Shown in pieces: positions 29,093-37,696 of a stretch of 57,000 bases of DNA. Both the position numbers and the translations under genes were made by a program. The stretch is taken from NCBI RefSeq assembly GCF_000832015.1, contig NZ_JXCJ01000001.1:227392-284391 (forward strand), given 5' to 3'. Within the stretch, counting starts at the first letter, position 1. Each line of letters begins with the position of its first letter. The DNA is from Gilvimarinus agarilyticus. GTDB taxonomy: Bacteria; Pseudomonadota; Gammaproteobacteria; Pseudomonadales; Cellvibrionaceae. The notes below the pieces were generated by a model, which was given only the letters and a program-made list of their open reading frames with translations, was not told the origin of the DNA and made no database searches.

Positions 29093-29518
29093 ATGAAACC
29101 CGTCGTCGCCATTAAACGGGCATACGACAGCCCCAGCCAGCAAGACGGCATCCGCATTCTGGTGGATCGCCTCTGGCCCCGGGGCCGCCAGCGCGACGAG
29201 CTGGAGATCGACGACTGGTATCAGGACGCCGCCCCCTCGAGCGGCCTGCGCCAGTGCTGGCACCGCGACGAACTTACCCCCGAGGCCTTTGGCCACGCCT
29301 ACCGCCACGAGCTGCACAGCAACCCCCAGTGCCTTACCCCGCTGCTGCGCCACACCCGAAACGGCACTCTCACGCTACTCACAGCCAGCCGCGACCCGGC
29401 CAAGTCGCACCTGCCCATACTGCGCCAATGTCTGGTGGAAGCCATCGATGAGGAAGACCAACAGTTTCAAAGCGAGGCCAGCTCGCCTACCTGTTACCGT
29501 GGCGCAACAAAGCCATAG
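29093..29518 (+). CDS. DUF488 family protein
   Basis: This 141-residue protein has the family signature ILVDRLWPRGRQRDEL near residue 25 and a basic N-terminus. DUF488 proteins are small, widespread and of unknown biochemical role. A GAGGAG site lies before the ATG. It stands alone after the symporter gene. Confidence 0.85.
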   Translation: MKPVVAIKRAYDSPSQQDGIRILVDRLWPRGRQRDELEIDDWYQDAAPSSGLRQCWHRDELTPEAFGHAYRHELHSNPQCLTPLLRHTRNGTLTLLTASRDPAKSHLPILRQCLVEAIDEEDQQFQSEASSPTCYRGATKP

Positions 29519-29755
29519 CCCCGGCCCTACCGTTTTATTACTCAATTGCGCCAAAGTGTCCTCGGCCCCAGAACAAAGGGCAAGCTCCTGACGCAAATAC
29601 GTCACGTAAAGCCAAGGCTTGCGTCTATTACCCGACATTGATGCCATTCAGCCTGGGCTCACCGACACCCCAGCCAGTCACCCAGTAATTTTTTGTAGAG
29701 AAAACCAAAAAAACTAACTCTGTCGTGCTTTATAAACATAGAAAACCAAGAAAAA

Positions 29756-29780
29756 TATACATATCAGTACAATATGTATA
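29756..29780. promoter_or_regulatory. palindromic operator candidate upstream of Fic gene
   Basis: TATACATAT (29756-29764) and ATATGTATA (29772-29780) form a perfect 9-bp inverted repeat with a 7-base spacer in an AT-rich stretch. A related half-site (TATATACACAT) follows at about 29793. It lies about 65 bases before the Fic start and could be bound by that protein's own winged-helix domain. Confidence 0.5.
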
Positions 29781-29844
29781 GAATTTACAAAAATATATAC
29801 ACATTGTGCCGCCATTGCTCAATCTAACGCCGAAGGTCTCATCG

Positions 29845-30924
29845 ATGGAGTTTCATCCACCTTTACTCCCCTTGCCCAATATCACTGAGCTGGAGACCCG
29901 GGCAGTACTAAAAAAAACCGCCGAAGCGCACCGGTTTCTGGCAGAGCTAAAAGGCGTAGCGGCCACCATTCCCAACGAAGCTATCTTGATTAATACACTG
30001 AGTTTGCAAGAGGCTAAAGACAGCTCTGAGATTGAGAACATCATCACCACTCACGATGAGCTCTACAAGGCGAGCGTGTTTGAAGAAAACCTACTCAACC
30101 CGGCAGCTAAAGAGGTGCAAGACTACGCGGTCGCCCTCAGGCAAGGATTTCAGGTGGTGCGCCACCAAAAATTGATTCGGCTGTCAGATATTCAGACCAT
30201 TCAGCAAACCCTGGGAAAAAACAAAGCGGGGTTTCGTCGCCTGCCGGATACCGAACTTAAAAGCTCCAAAACCGGCGAGGTCATCTACACCCCACCGCAG
30301 CACGCCGAAGACATCGACCGGTTAATGAATAATTTGGTGGCGTATATCAACGACGACGGACTCTGCGATGCCGACCCGCTGGTTAAAATGGCGATTATTC
30401 ACCACCAATTTGAAAGTATTCATCCCTTTTACGATGGCAACGGCCGGACCGGCCGTATTCTGAACATGCTTTATCTGGTAGCAAAAGACTTGCTTAACCT
30501 GCCTGTGCTGTACTTAAGCCGGTTTCTTATCCATCACAAGGCCGACTATTATCGCCATCTCCAGGCAGTGCGAGAAACCGGCCACTGGGAGCCCTGGCTA
30601 CTGGATATGCTCGAGGGTGTTTCCGGTACAGCGCAAAGTACCATCGAGCTGATTACCGAAATCAAAAAGCTGATGAAGGCCTACAAGCATCGCCTACGTG
30701 AGGAGCTGCCCAAAATTTACCGACAGGAGTTGTTAAACAATGTGTTTAGCCACCCCTACACCAAGATCGAGTTTGTGGTGGAGGAGCTATCCGTTTCCCG
30801 AATCACCGCGACCAAGTACCTTGAGCAGCTTGTAGAGCACCAATTTTTGGAAAAACAAAAAATTGGCCGCGCTAACTACTACATCAACAGTCCTCTGTGC
30901 CGCCTACTAACCACGCACAGCTGA
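29845..30924 (+). CDS. class II Fic protein (AMP-transferase) with winged helix
   Basis: This 359-residue protein transfers AMP to hydroxyl side chains of target proteins. The Fic motif HPFYDGNGRTGR is at 193-204 with catalytic H193. An N-terminal inhibitory motif of the (S/T)xxxE(G/N) type occurs at S60-E64-N65, which classifies it as class II, self-inhibited. The C-terminal 70 residues (IEFVVEELSVSRITATKYLE) form a winged helix, so it may bind its own promoter. I prefer the ATG at 29845, preceded by AAGG, to a GTG at 29806 with no such site. It is a single gene without an antitoxin partner. Confidence 0.9.
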   Translation: MEFHPPLLPLPNITELETRAVLKKTAEAHRFLAELKGVAATIPNEAILINTLSLQEAKDSSEIENIITTHDELYKASVFEENLLNPAAKEVQDYAVALRQGFQVVRHQKLIRLSDIQTIQQTLGKNKAGFRRLPDTELKSSKTGEVIYTPPQHAEDIDRLMNNLVAYINDDGLCDADPLVKMAIIHHQFESIHPFYDGNGRTGRILNMLYLVAKDLLNLPVLYLSRFLIHHKADYYRHLQAVRETGHWEPWLLDMLEGVSGTAQSTIELITEIKKLMKAYKHRLREELPKIYRQELLNNVFSHPYTKIEFVVEELSVSRITATKYLEQLVEHQFLEKQKIGRANYYINSPLCRLLTTHS

Positions 30925-31015
30925 CTTAAACCACCTGCAGACGACGACTGGTTCGTGCCGCTATTAATACAACCCGTAACATCAATTTTAAAACCACTTA
31001 ATGAACCAATAAGTT

Positions 31016-31441
31016 ATGAGCAAAAAGAAACTTAACAAAGGCTCCTCCGGCCAAAACCGTGCCGCCAGCGAGAACTACATAGATAAGTACCGCCAAAAAG
31101 AGGGCGTGCAAGAAACCGCCACCGGCCTTCTTTACCGTGAGCTGGAAGCAGGCGACGGCATGACCCCCACCGAAGCCGACACGGTCGAGGTCAACCAGCG
31201 CATTCAGTTAGTGGGTGGTAAAATTATTGGCGATACCTATAAAGAAGGAATCCCCGACGAGTTCACCATGAAAGAGGCCATACCCGGTATTCGCGAGGGC
31301 CTGCAACTGATGCAAGAGGGCGCCCGCTACGAGTTTGTCGTGCCGCCCGAACTGGCGTGGGGCAAAAAAGGCGTAGGTAATAAAATCGGGCCCAATGCGG
31401 TACTGATATTTGATTTGCGGTTATTGAAGGTGGTTTTTTAA
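31016..31441 (+). CDS. FKBP-type peptidyl-prolyl isomerase
   Basis: This 141-residue cytoplasmic protein has a basic N-terminus without signal peptide and an FKBP domain: GLLYRELEAGDGMTPTEADT followed by VEVNQ and, later, IPGIREGLQLMQEGARYEFVVPPELAWG. It would catalyse proline cis-trans isomerisation in protein folding. It converges with the LysR gene. Confidence 0.9.
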   Translation: MSKKKLNKGSSGQNRAASENYIDKYRQKEGVQETATGLLYRELEAGDGMTPTEADTVEVNQRIQLVGGKIIGDTYKEGIPDEFTMKEAIPGIREGLQLMQEGARYEFVVPPELAWGKKGVGNKIGPNAVLIFDLRLLKVVF

Positions 31442-31481
31442 GTTGTGACTCAAGAGGGGCGACGACGGCCCATAGAGATAC

Positions 31482-32375
31482 TCACGACTCCCAATAGGGC
31501 TTCTCCCCAAACACTCCGGCAAAATAATCGATAAAGGCGCGCACTTTGGGGGCCAGCTGGCGCGAACTGGGGTAGACCGCCCAGAGTGAGGTGTTGGACA
31601 CCAACGGGTAGTCTTTTAGGATGTGCACCAGCTCGCCGCTGCGCAATTGTTGGTAGGCACTCCAGCTGGAATTGATGGTGATGCCAATGCCCTGTACACA
31701 GGCGTCGCGCACGGCTTCGCCGTTGTCGGTGCGCAACTTGCCTTTAATTTTGAGCGCAATTGGCCCCTTTGGCCCGGTAAAACGCCAGGTGTCTAATCCT
31801 GCGAGTGTCAGACACTGGTGCTGTGCCAACTCGTGCGGCGTTTGCGGTATGCCAAACTCCTTTAGGTAGGCAGGCGCGGCGCAGAGTATTCGATTATCCG
31901 ACGCCAGCCTGCGGGCGATAAGGCTGGAGCTTTTCAACTCGGCGTTGCGGATGGCAATATCGAAACCGCCTTCAACCAAATCCACAATCGCGTCGGAGAA
32001 TCGGCAGTCGATCGTTAGGTTGGGGTAGGCTTGCATAAAACCTTTCATTTGCGGCATTAAGTGCATACGCCCGAATGAGGCCGGCGCGGTGATGCGCAAG
32101 GTGCCGCTGGGGTCGTGATTGCCTCGGCCTATGGCGGCCTCGGCGGCATCGACGCTGGCGAGCACATCTTCGGCGTGAGGTAAAAACGCTTCGCCATCTT
32201 CGGTGAGTGATACATGCCGGGTGGTGCGGTGCACTAACCGCGTTGCCAAACTCTTCTCTAGTTTGTTGATATAAGCACTGGCCACCGCCGGCGACAGATT
32301 TTGCTCTTCGCCAGCCTGACTTATGTTGTGTGTGCTCGCCACGCGAACGAACAGGCGTAAATGCTCAATATTCAT
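31482..32375 (-). CDS. LysR family regulator
   Basis: This 297-residue regulator has an N-terminal helix-turn-helix (LRLFVRVASTHNISQAGEEQ, then LSPAVASAYINKLEKSLATR) and a substrate-binding domain from about residue 90. It is divergent from the LLM oxidoreductase gene across 122 bases, the usual LysR arrangement, so it probably regulates that gene and the following ADH-like and SDR genes. The effector is unknown. Confidence 0.9.
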   Translation of the reverse strand: MNIEHLRLFVRVASTHNISQAGEEQNLSPAVASAYINKLEKSLATRLVHRTTRHVSLTEDGEAFLPHAEDVLASVDAAEAAIGRGNHDPSGTLRITAPASFGRMHLMPQMKGFMQAYPNLTIDCRFSDAIVDLVEGGFDIAIRNAELKSSSLIARRLASDNRILCAAPAYLKEFGIPQTPHELAQHQCLTLAGLDTWRFTGPKGPIALKIKGKLRTDNGEAVRDACVQGIGITINSSWSAYQQLRSGELVHILKDYPLVSNTSLWAVYPSSRQLAPKVRAFIDYFAGVFGEKPYWES

Positions 32376-32497
32376 AGAATTATCAACAAAATCTAAAAAG
32401 TGATTGTATAAAATACGGCATTATCAATAATTACAACAGGAAATATACTGGCCTCCATCGATAAACGCAAAGCTTTGCGAGCCGAAGGAGCCAAGCT

Positions 32498-33481
32498 GTG
32501 AATACGTTCAGCCCCATCGCCAACTCATTTCAGGCGCTAAACGCGGCCTATGCCCGCGTGTTTCGATCCTCGCGTTTAACCTTAGGTTTAGTAGCGCCGT
32601 TGGAGCACTACCCGGACAACCCGGTACCGGCGATGCAGGCGCATATCGAGCGTACCCGGCTGGCCGAGCAACTGGGCTTTGCCGCGCTTTGGCTGCGCGA
32701 TGTGCCCTTTAATGTGCCCTCGTTTGGCGATGCCGGTCAGATCTATGACCCCTTTGTGTACCTGGGTTTTCTCGCCGCACAAACCTCTGACATCGCTTTG
32801 GGGGTATCCAGTATTGTACTGCCGCTGCGCCATCCCGCCCATGTGGCAAAAGCGGCGGCCAGTGTGGATCAGTTAAGCGGTGGCCGCCTGCTGTTGGGTG
32901 TGGCCTCGGGCGACCGGCCGCAAGAATATCCAGCAATGAATTTACCCTTCGCCGACCGCGGAGCGCGCTTTCGCGATGCTTTGCACTACATACAGAGCGC
33001 CTGGCAAAACCCCGCACACGTAAATAACCGCTACGGCCAACTGAGCCCGGAGCTGGAATTACTACCCAAGCCCGCCGCGCACGAGGTGCCATTGCTAATT
33101 ACCGGCGCCAGCCAGCAGGCGCCCGAATGGATTGCGCAAAACGGCCACGGCTGGATGCTTTATCCGCGCGCCACTGACCAGCAAAAAAACATCATTGACG
33201 TGTGGCGGTCACGGGTAGATGCGACCGGCGGACCTGCCAAGCCGGTGATGCAACCGCTGTATATCGACTTGGCTGAAAACCCGGACGCAAAACCTCAGAC
33301 GATGCACTTGGGCATGCACGTGGGCAGCCACCATTTAGCGGAGCACCTGCATGCACTGCAAGACATCGGTATTAATCATGTCGCGCTTAATCTGCGCTTC
33401 AACCGCACCCCTATTGAAGCGACGCTAGAGGTTTTGGCCCGCGATGTATTGCCCGAATTCCCCAGCGTGCCATCGACATAA
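32498..33481 (+). CDS. LLM class (luciferase-like) oxidoreductase
   Basis: This 327-residue protein has the luciferase-like (LLM) barrel of flavin-dependent monooxygenases and F420 enzymes. LAEQLGFAALWLRDVPF, YLGFLAAQTSDIALGVSSIV and LSGGRLLLGVASGDRPQEYP are characteristic. It would use reduced flavin on an unidentified small molecule. It is the first gene rightward of the LysR gene and is followed by two NAD(P)-dependent oxidoreductases. Confidence 0.85.
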   Translation: MNTFSPIANSFQALNAAYARVFRSSRLTLGLVAPLEHYPDNPVPAMQAHIERTRLAEQLGFAALWLRDVPFNVPSFGDAGQIYDPFVYLGFLAAQTSDIALGVSSIVLPLRHPAHVAKAAASVDQLSGGRLLLGVASGDRPQEYPAMNLPFADRGARFRDALHYIQSAWQNPAHVNNRYGQLSPELELLPKPAAHEVPLLITGASQQAPEWIAQNGHGWMLYPRATDQQKNIIDVWRSRVDATGGPAKPVMQPLYIDLAENPDAKPQTMHLGMHVGSHHLAEHLHALQDIGINHVALNLRFNRTPIEATLEVLARDVLPEFPSVPST

Positions 33482-33549
33482 ACGGCGCAAGCCGGCACGC
33501 AACCTCTGTACACACCATGTCATTTATTAATCAATTGTAGGAGAGCACC

Positions 33550-34539
33550 ATGCAAGCAATGACCTTAACCCAGTACGGCAGCAGTGAGCATTTTACCTTG
33601 AGCGAGATCGCCAAGCCCGACGTTAAGCCCGGCCATGTTTTGGTGAGTATCGCCGCCACCAGTGTTAACCCCGTGGACTACAAAATTCGCACCGCCGGGG
33701 ACGACTTACCCTTTGCCCCGGCTCTTCCCGCCGTGCTGGGAATGGACTTTGCCGGTACCGTTGAAGCTGTCGGGGAAGGTGTGACCAATTTTGCCGTAGG
33801 GGACGAAGTTTACGGCTGCGCCGGTGGTCTGGCGGACTTACCCGGCACTCTGACCGAATACATCGTCGCCGATGCACGCCTGATGGCGCACAAGCCCAAA
33901 ACTCTAAGCATGACCGAGGCTGCCGCTTTACCCTTGGTGAGCATCACCGCCTTTGAAGGGCTTGCTCGCGCCGGAGTCAGTGCCGGGCAAAAAGTATTGG
34001 TACACGGTGGCTCGGGTGGTGTCGGGCACATTGCCACTCAGCTGGCCAAGCAGTTAGGGGCCAAGGTCTACGCTACCGGTGGCGGCGATAAGCAGTTGCA
34101 GCTGATTGAATCCTTCGGCGCGATAGGCATTAACTACAAAACCCATACGGTGGATGAGTATGTCGAGCAGCACACCGCAGGAAAAGGCTTTGATGTTATT
34201 TACGACACTGTCGGCGATGCCAACCTGCTCAACTCGTTTCAGGCGATTGCGCTCAATGGCCAGATCGCGACCACCTCAACCATGTCGGAAGTCGACCTGA
34301 CTCTGGCCCATATTAAAGGCGCCAGCATGCACATTGTGTTTATGTTATTGCCGATGCTGCACAACGTCGGGCGCGAGCGCCACGGTGAAATTTTAACGCG
34401 GGTAGCGCGCATTGTGGATGCCGGTGAGCTTAAGCCGGTACTAACCGAGCAGCAATTTACCCTGGCCGAAACCGCCGCCGCGCACGATTACGCCGAAAGT
34501 GGGCAAGGCATGGGGAAAGTGGTTATTACCATTTCGTAG
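33550..34539 (+). CDS. NADP-dependent quinone oxidoreductase-like (MDR family)
   Basis: This 329-residue medium-chain dehydrogenase/reductase has a GroES-like N-terminal part (TSVNPVDYKIR, LGMDFAGTVEAVGEGV) and a Rossmann domain with VHGGSGGVGHIATQLAKQLG at about 155-175. No zinc ligands typical of alcohol dehydrogenases are evident, so a quinone or enone reductase is likelier. A good AGGAG precedes the start. It lies between the LLM and SDR genes. Confidence 0.88.
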   Translation: MQAMTLTQYGSSEHFTLSEIAKPDVKPGHVLVSIAATSVNPVDYKIRTAGDDLPFAPALPAVLGMDFAGTVEAVGEGVTNFAVGDEVYGCAGGLADLPGTLTEYIVADARLMAHKPKTLSMTEAAALPLVSITAFEGLARAGVSAGQKVLVHGGSGGVGHIATQLAKQLGAKVYATGGGDKQLQLIESFGAIGINYKTHTVDEYVEQHTAGKGFDVIYDTVGDANLLNSFQAIALNGQIATTSTMSEVDLTLAHIKGASMHIVFMLLPMLHNVGRERHGEILTRVARIVDAGELKPVLTEQQFTLAETAAAHDYAESGQGMGKVVITIS

Positions 34540-34563
34540 TGACCCGTACATACGGAGAGCAGC

Positions 34564-35364
34564 ATGAGCAAAGCGATTCTGATAACCGGAGCGACCGACG
34601 GCATTGGTTTGTTAACCGCGCAAAAGTTAGCGGCACTTGGTCACTCGCTGCTAATTCACGGGCGCAATGAGGCCAAGTTAAACGCCGCCGCAAACACCTT
34701 GCGCGAGTGTGGTGCGGTATCCATTCGCACCTACCGGGCAGACTTTTCCGATCTGGCCGAGGTAGCGGCCATGGCGCAACACATTACAAGCCAGAGCATA
34801 GCGCTGGATGTGATTATCAATAACGCCGGCGTTTACAAAATCGCCCAACCGCTTAATGCCAGCGGCCAGGATATTCGCTTTGTGGTAAACACCCTCGCCC
34901 CCTACCTATTAACCACCTGCCTGTTGCCACTAATGTCAGCCAACGCTCGGGTCATCAATTTATCATCCGCCGCACAGGCGTCGGTAGATTTACACGCGTT
35001 GACAGCCAAGACGGCGTTGAACGACGATTTTGCAGCCTACGCACAAAGCAAGCTGGCGCTCACCATGTGGTCGCGCCAGCTTGGTCTAGAGCTTAAGAAC
35101 AAGGGGCCGGCGATTATTGCGGTTAACCCAGGCTCTTTTCTCGCCAGCAAAATGGTGAAAGAAGGCTTTGGTGTCGTTGGGAATAATTTAAATATAGGCG
35201 CCGATATTTTGCTAAAGGCCACTTTAAGCCCAGACTTTGCGCAGGCGTCCGGGCTTTACTTTGATAACGACACAGGCCGGTTTTCATCGCCTCATGCCGA
35301 CGCGCTGGACGAGAAAAAGTGCCAAGCACTGATTCGCACAATACAGCAAATGCTTCATTCTTAG
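34564..35364 (+). CDS. short-chain dehydrogenase/reductase
   Basis: This 266-residue SDR has the cofactor motif TGATDGIG (8-15), NNAG (86-89) and the catalytic S134/S135, Y159 and K163 (YAQSK). It starts 25 bases after the MDR gene with GGAG ahead of the ATG and is probably the third gene of the LysR-linked unit. The substrate is unknown. Confidence 0.9.
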   Translation: MSKAILITGATDGIGLLTAQKLAALGHSLLIHGRNEAKLNAAANTLRECGAVSIRTYRADFSDLAEVAAMAQHITSQSIALDVIINNAGVYKIAQPLNASGQDIRFVVNTLAPYLLTTCLLPLMSANARVINLSSAAQASVDLHALTAKTALNDDFAAYAQSKLALTMWSRQLGLELKNKGPAIIAVNPGSFLASKMVKEGFGVVGNNLNIGADILLKATLSPDFAQASGLYFDNDTGRFSSPHADALDEKKCQALIRTIQQMLHS

Positions 35365-35416
35365 CAGGCGCTCGCCTCCCTCTTTTACACACTAAAGCCG
35401 TTAACCAACCCTTTAT

Positions 35417-35442
35417 AGTGCACGGGCCTGTGTCCGTGCACT
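35417..35442. promoter_or_regulatory. 9-bp inverted repeat, possible enhancer site
   Basis: AGTGCACGG (35417-35425) and CCGTGCACT (35434-35442) pair perfectly with an 8-base spacer. It lies 114-139 bases upstream of the predicted sigma-54 start site, where activator enhancer sites usually sit. The spacing does not match the 17-bp NtrC site, so another activator is possible; it could instead be a weak terminator of the SDR gene. Confidence 0.4.
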
Positions 35443-35529
35443 GCATTAGCACCAACACAAACGCCGCAGGCGTAAAGCGACGCTCATTAACTAAAAGCAG
35501 ATCAATCGCTTAGGCGCATTTATGATTAT

Positions 35530-35545
35530 TGGCACAAGCACTGCA
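35530..35545 (+). promoter_or_regulatory. sigma-54 (RpoN) promoter of the guanidine operon
   Basis: TGGCACAAGCACTGCA matches the -24/-12 consensus TGGCACG-N4-TTGCA at all but two positions and has the required GG-N10-GC spacing. Transcription would start near 35556, nine bases before the riboswitch. RpoN dependence would tie the operon to nitrogen status or to a dedicated activator. Confidence 0.6.
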
Positions 35546-35564
35546 TAAACTAAAGCAACTCACT

Positions 35565-35615
35565 TCCGGGACGACCCGGAGCGGTAGTACCGCTTTTTTG
35601 TCTGGACGACCAGAC
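35565..35615 (+). promoter_or_regulatory. guanidine-II (mini-ykkC) riboswitch
   Basis: Two perfect 6-bp hairpins with identical ACGA loops are present: TCCGGG-ACGA-CCCGGA (35565-35580) and GTCTGG-ACGA-CCAGAC (35600-35615), joined by 19 bases. Two such hairpins with ACGR loops define the mini-ykkC motif, known to bind guanidine through a loop-loop contact. The linker folds into AGCGGT-AGT-ACCGCT followed by six T residues, resembling a small terminator. Directly after the second hairpin, ACGACA (35614-35619) can pair with TGTCGT (35643-35648), covering the GTG start and enclosing the GGAGG ribosome-binding site. Folding of the second hairpin competes with two of these bases, a plausible translational switch. 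Confidence 0.88.
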
Positions 35616-35646
35616 GACATTTTGAATTATTATTCAGGAGGTTGTC

Positions 35647-36693
35647 GTGGCATCCAGTAACACACCCAGCTCCCATACAGCGTTTACCGAGCTGCCTAAG
35701 GTCGATATTAGTGGCTTGCGCTCTAGCGACTTGCAAGATCGCTTAACGGTTGCCGAACAGCTAGGCAAAGCAGCTCGCGAAGTAGGCTTCTTATACATTA
35801 CCGGTCACGGTATCGATCCCGCCTTAAGCGAAAACCTAAAAGCACGCACACGCGACTTTTTTGCTCAGCCACTAGCGCAGAAAATGCGCTACTACATTGG
35901 TCAATCGGTTAATCACAGCGGTTATGTCCCCGAAGGAGAAGAGCAATTTGGCGACGGCAACATCGACCACAAAGAAACCTACGACGTTAATTTTGATTAC
36001 CTCCCGGAGGCCGGGCGCAGACCCATGCTGGGGCCCACCCAGTGGCCCGATGACGACGCCTTTAAGCGCGATGTAAAAGCCTATTACGACGCGGCCCTTA
36101 ACGTTAGCCAAAGCTTGTTTCGGGGTTTTGCCCTAGCCCTTGGCCTGCCTGAAGACACACTGACAAAGTTAGTGACAACGCCACCCAGCCAGTTGCGCTT
36201 AATCCACTACCCGTTTAACGCCAGCGCACCACAAGATCGGCCCGGCATTGGCGCCCATACCGATTACGAATGCTTTACCATTTTATTGCCCACCGCACCG
36301 GGGCTAGAGGTACTTAACGGCGCCGGTGAGTGGATTGACGTACCTCTGGTGGATAATGCCTTTGTCATTAACATTGGCGATATGCTGGAAGTACTCAGCA
36401 ATGGCGAATTTGTCGCCACCTCACACCGGGTACGCAAAGTACAAGAAGAGCGTTACTCGTTTCCGCTGTTTTGCGCGTGTGATTACGACACCGTTATATC
36501 CCCGCTGCTCGCTGCCAAAGAGGCTGACGACCAAAACCGCTATGCCGCTATTAACTGTGGCGAGCACCTTTACGCGCAAACTATTCAAACTTTTCAGTAC
36601 TTAAAAACCAAACTCGACCAGGGCGAAATACAAATGCCCGAGGGCTCCAAGGGTCTATCCAGTTTTGGCTACCACAGCGAAGCACAAGGATAA
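35647..36693 (+). CDS. 2-oxoglutarate/Fe(II) oxygenase, isopenicillin N synthase family, guanidine-controlled
   Basis: This 348-residue soluble oxygenase has the family's double-stranded helix with Fe(II) ligands H204-x-D206 (IGAHTDYECFT) and H260 (TSHRV), and R269-x-S271 (ERYSFPLF) for the 2-oxoglutarate carboxylate. The N-terminal domain carries LPKVDISGL and GFLYITGHGI. Bacterial ethylene-forming enzyme, which releases guanidine from arginine, and plant homoarginine hydroxylases belong to the same superfamily. The gene starts at a GTG behind CAGGAGG and is the first gene after the riboswitch. I infer hydroxylation of guanidine or a guanidino compound; the exact substrate cannot be read from the sequence. 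Confidence 0.85.
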   Translation: MASSNTPSSHTAFTELPKVDISGLRSSDLQDRLTVAEQLGKAAREVGFLYITGHGIDPALSENLKARTRDFFAQPLAQKMRYYIGQSVNHSGYVPEGEEQFGDGNIDHKETYDVNFDYLPEAGRRPMLGPTQWPDDDAFKRDVKAYYDAALNVSQSLFRGFALALGLPEDTLTKLVTTPPSQLRLIHYPFNASAPQDRPGIGAHTDYECFTILLPTAPGLEVLNGAGEWIDVPLVDNAFVINIGDMLEVLSNGEFVATSHRVRKVQEERYSFPLFCACDYDTVISPLLAAKEADDQNRYAAINCGEHLYAQTIQTFQYLKTKLDQGEIQMPEGSKGLSSFGYHSEAQG

Positions 36694-36697
36694 CCCC

Positions 36698-37672
36698 ATG
36701 CACCTACTTGAGCTCATTAAACACCATGCCACACAAGCCCAAAACGGCGTACCCGACTGGATGCTGGGCTACTACAAGCGTAGTGCCATTAGCTTTGCCG
36801 ATGGCACTACCGATATAGCCACCCACGTGTGCTGGTTGCAAAGCCGCAACTTTACCATCGATTTGCGCCTACCCATTAATAACCAACAGGTTAGCGCCAA
36901 ACCGCTGGAGCAATACACCGAGAATGAGCTGCGCACACTGGGTAATTATGAAGGCTGGGAGGCGCCCTGCGAATGGGACGGCACCGCCTTAAGCTGGCTT
37001 AACGACACCTCACTGCAATACCACAACCGCTGGACCGAACCCGGCATATTACATCGCATTGGCAACTGCATGATCGAGCTGTGCCCCAGCAACGCCTACG
37101 TCGAGGATTGGCGTTTACAACCCTCCGGCCCGGGCCCACTGGTTGGTCTTCGCTTAATCGATGACACCTGCCTTGACAGCAACAGCGTACTGCACCGCGG
37201 CGGTGGTTTAATTGTCTGTGGCGATTATGCCGCACTGGTACTCGGGCGGCCGGACAGCCAAGCTGACGCCGGCCACAGCGCACAACCGGCCAATCAGTTT
37301 CGCGAAGCCTTAGTCGCGGCGCAGGGCAATACCAGCGCCCTCAAACCACTGCTGCAATTTGAAACATCCGTGGCTCACGGTTCGCTGAGTGATGGTTATA
37401 AAATACAACTTACCACCTGCCCCCACCGCAACGGCCAATCGTTACTCCCACTCGACGGCTTCGAGTTCGACGAGATCGGGCAACAAGTACTGCACCGATT
37501 TACCGACGAGCACGGCCGCGCTCGCCTACGGCGTTTTAGTATCGACACGATCGAAGCCGATTGTCATTACTCGCAAGCAACCCCCACAACGCACGATGCA
37601 AAATCTTGGCTCTCGCAGGAAGCGGAAACCCTAACGCGATACACCCAACCGCTGTTCAGTCATTCACTTTAA
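36698..37672 (+). CDS. unrecognised protein of the guanidine operon
   Basis: This 324-residue protein is not assigned to a family with confidence. It has no signal peptide or membrane segment. Its middle shows beta-strand-rich repeats such as GTTDIATHVCWLQSRNFTIDLRLP, quoted here by its ends GTTDIATHVCW and NFTIDLRLP, followed by a WEAPCEWDGTALSWLND stretch and GNCMIELCPSNAYVEDWRLQ. The pattern reminds me loosely of lipocalin-like HRI1 domains. The start at 36698 has AAGGA seven bases upstream and lies four bases after the oxygenase stop, so translation is coupled. It may bind the substrate or product of the oxygenase; function unknown. Confidence 0.7.
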   Translation: MHLLELIKHHATQAQNGVPDWMLGYYKRSAISFADGTTDIATHVCWLQSRNFTIDLRLPINNQQVSAKPLEQYTENELRTLGNYEGWEAPCEWDGTALSWLNDTSLQYHNRWTEPGILHRIGNCMIELCPSNAYVEDWRLQPSGPGPLVGLRLIDDTCLDSNSVLHRGGGLIVCGDYAALVLGRPDSQADAGHSAQPANQFREALVAAQGNTSALKPLLQFETSVAHGSLSDGYKIQLTTCPHRNGQSLLPLDGFEFDEIGQQVLHRFTDEHGRARLRRFSIDTIEADCHYSQATPTTHDAKSWLSQEAETLTRYTQPLFSHSL

Positions 37673-37696
37673 CTTTTTATTGACAGGTAACCGCTT

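Noticed and set aside
35417-35442. Palindrome as a standard NtrC site.
   Set aside because: The half-site spacing is 12 bases rather than that of the known NtrC 17-mer; kept only as a general enhancer candidate.
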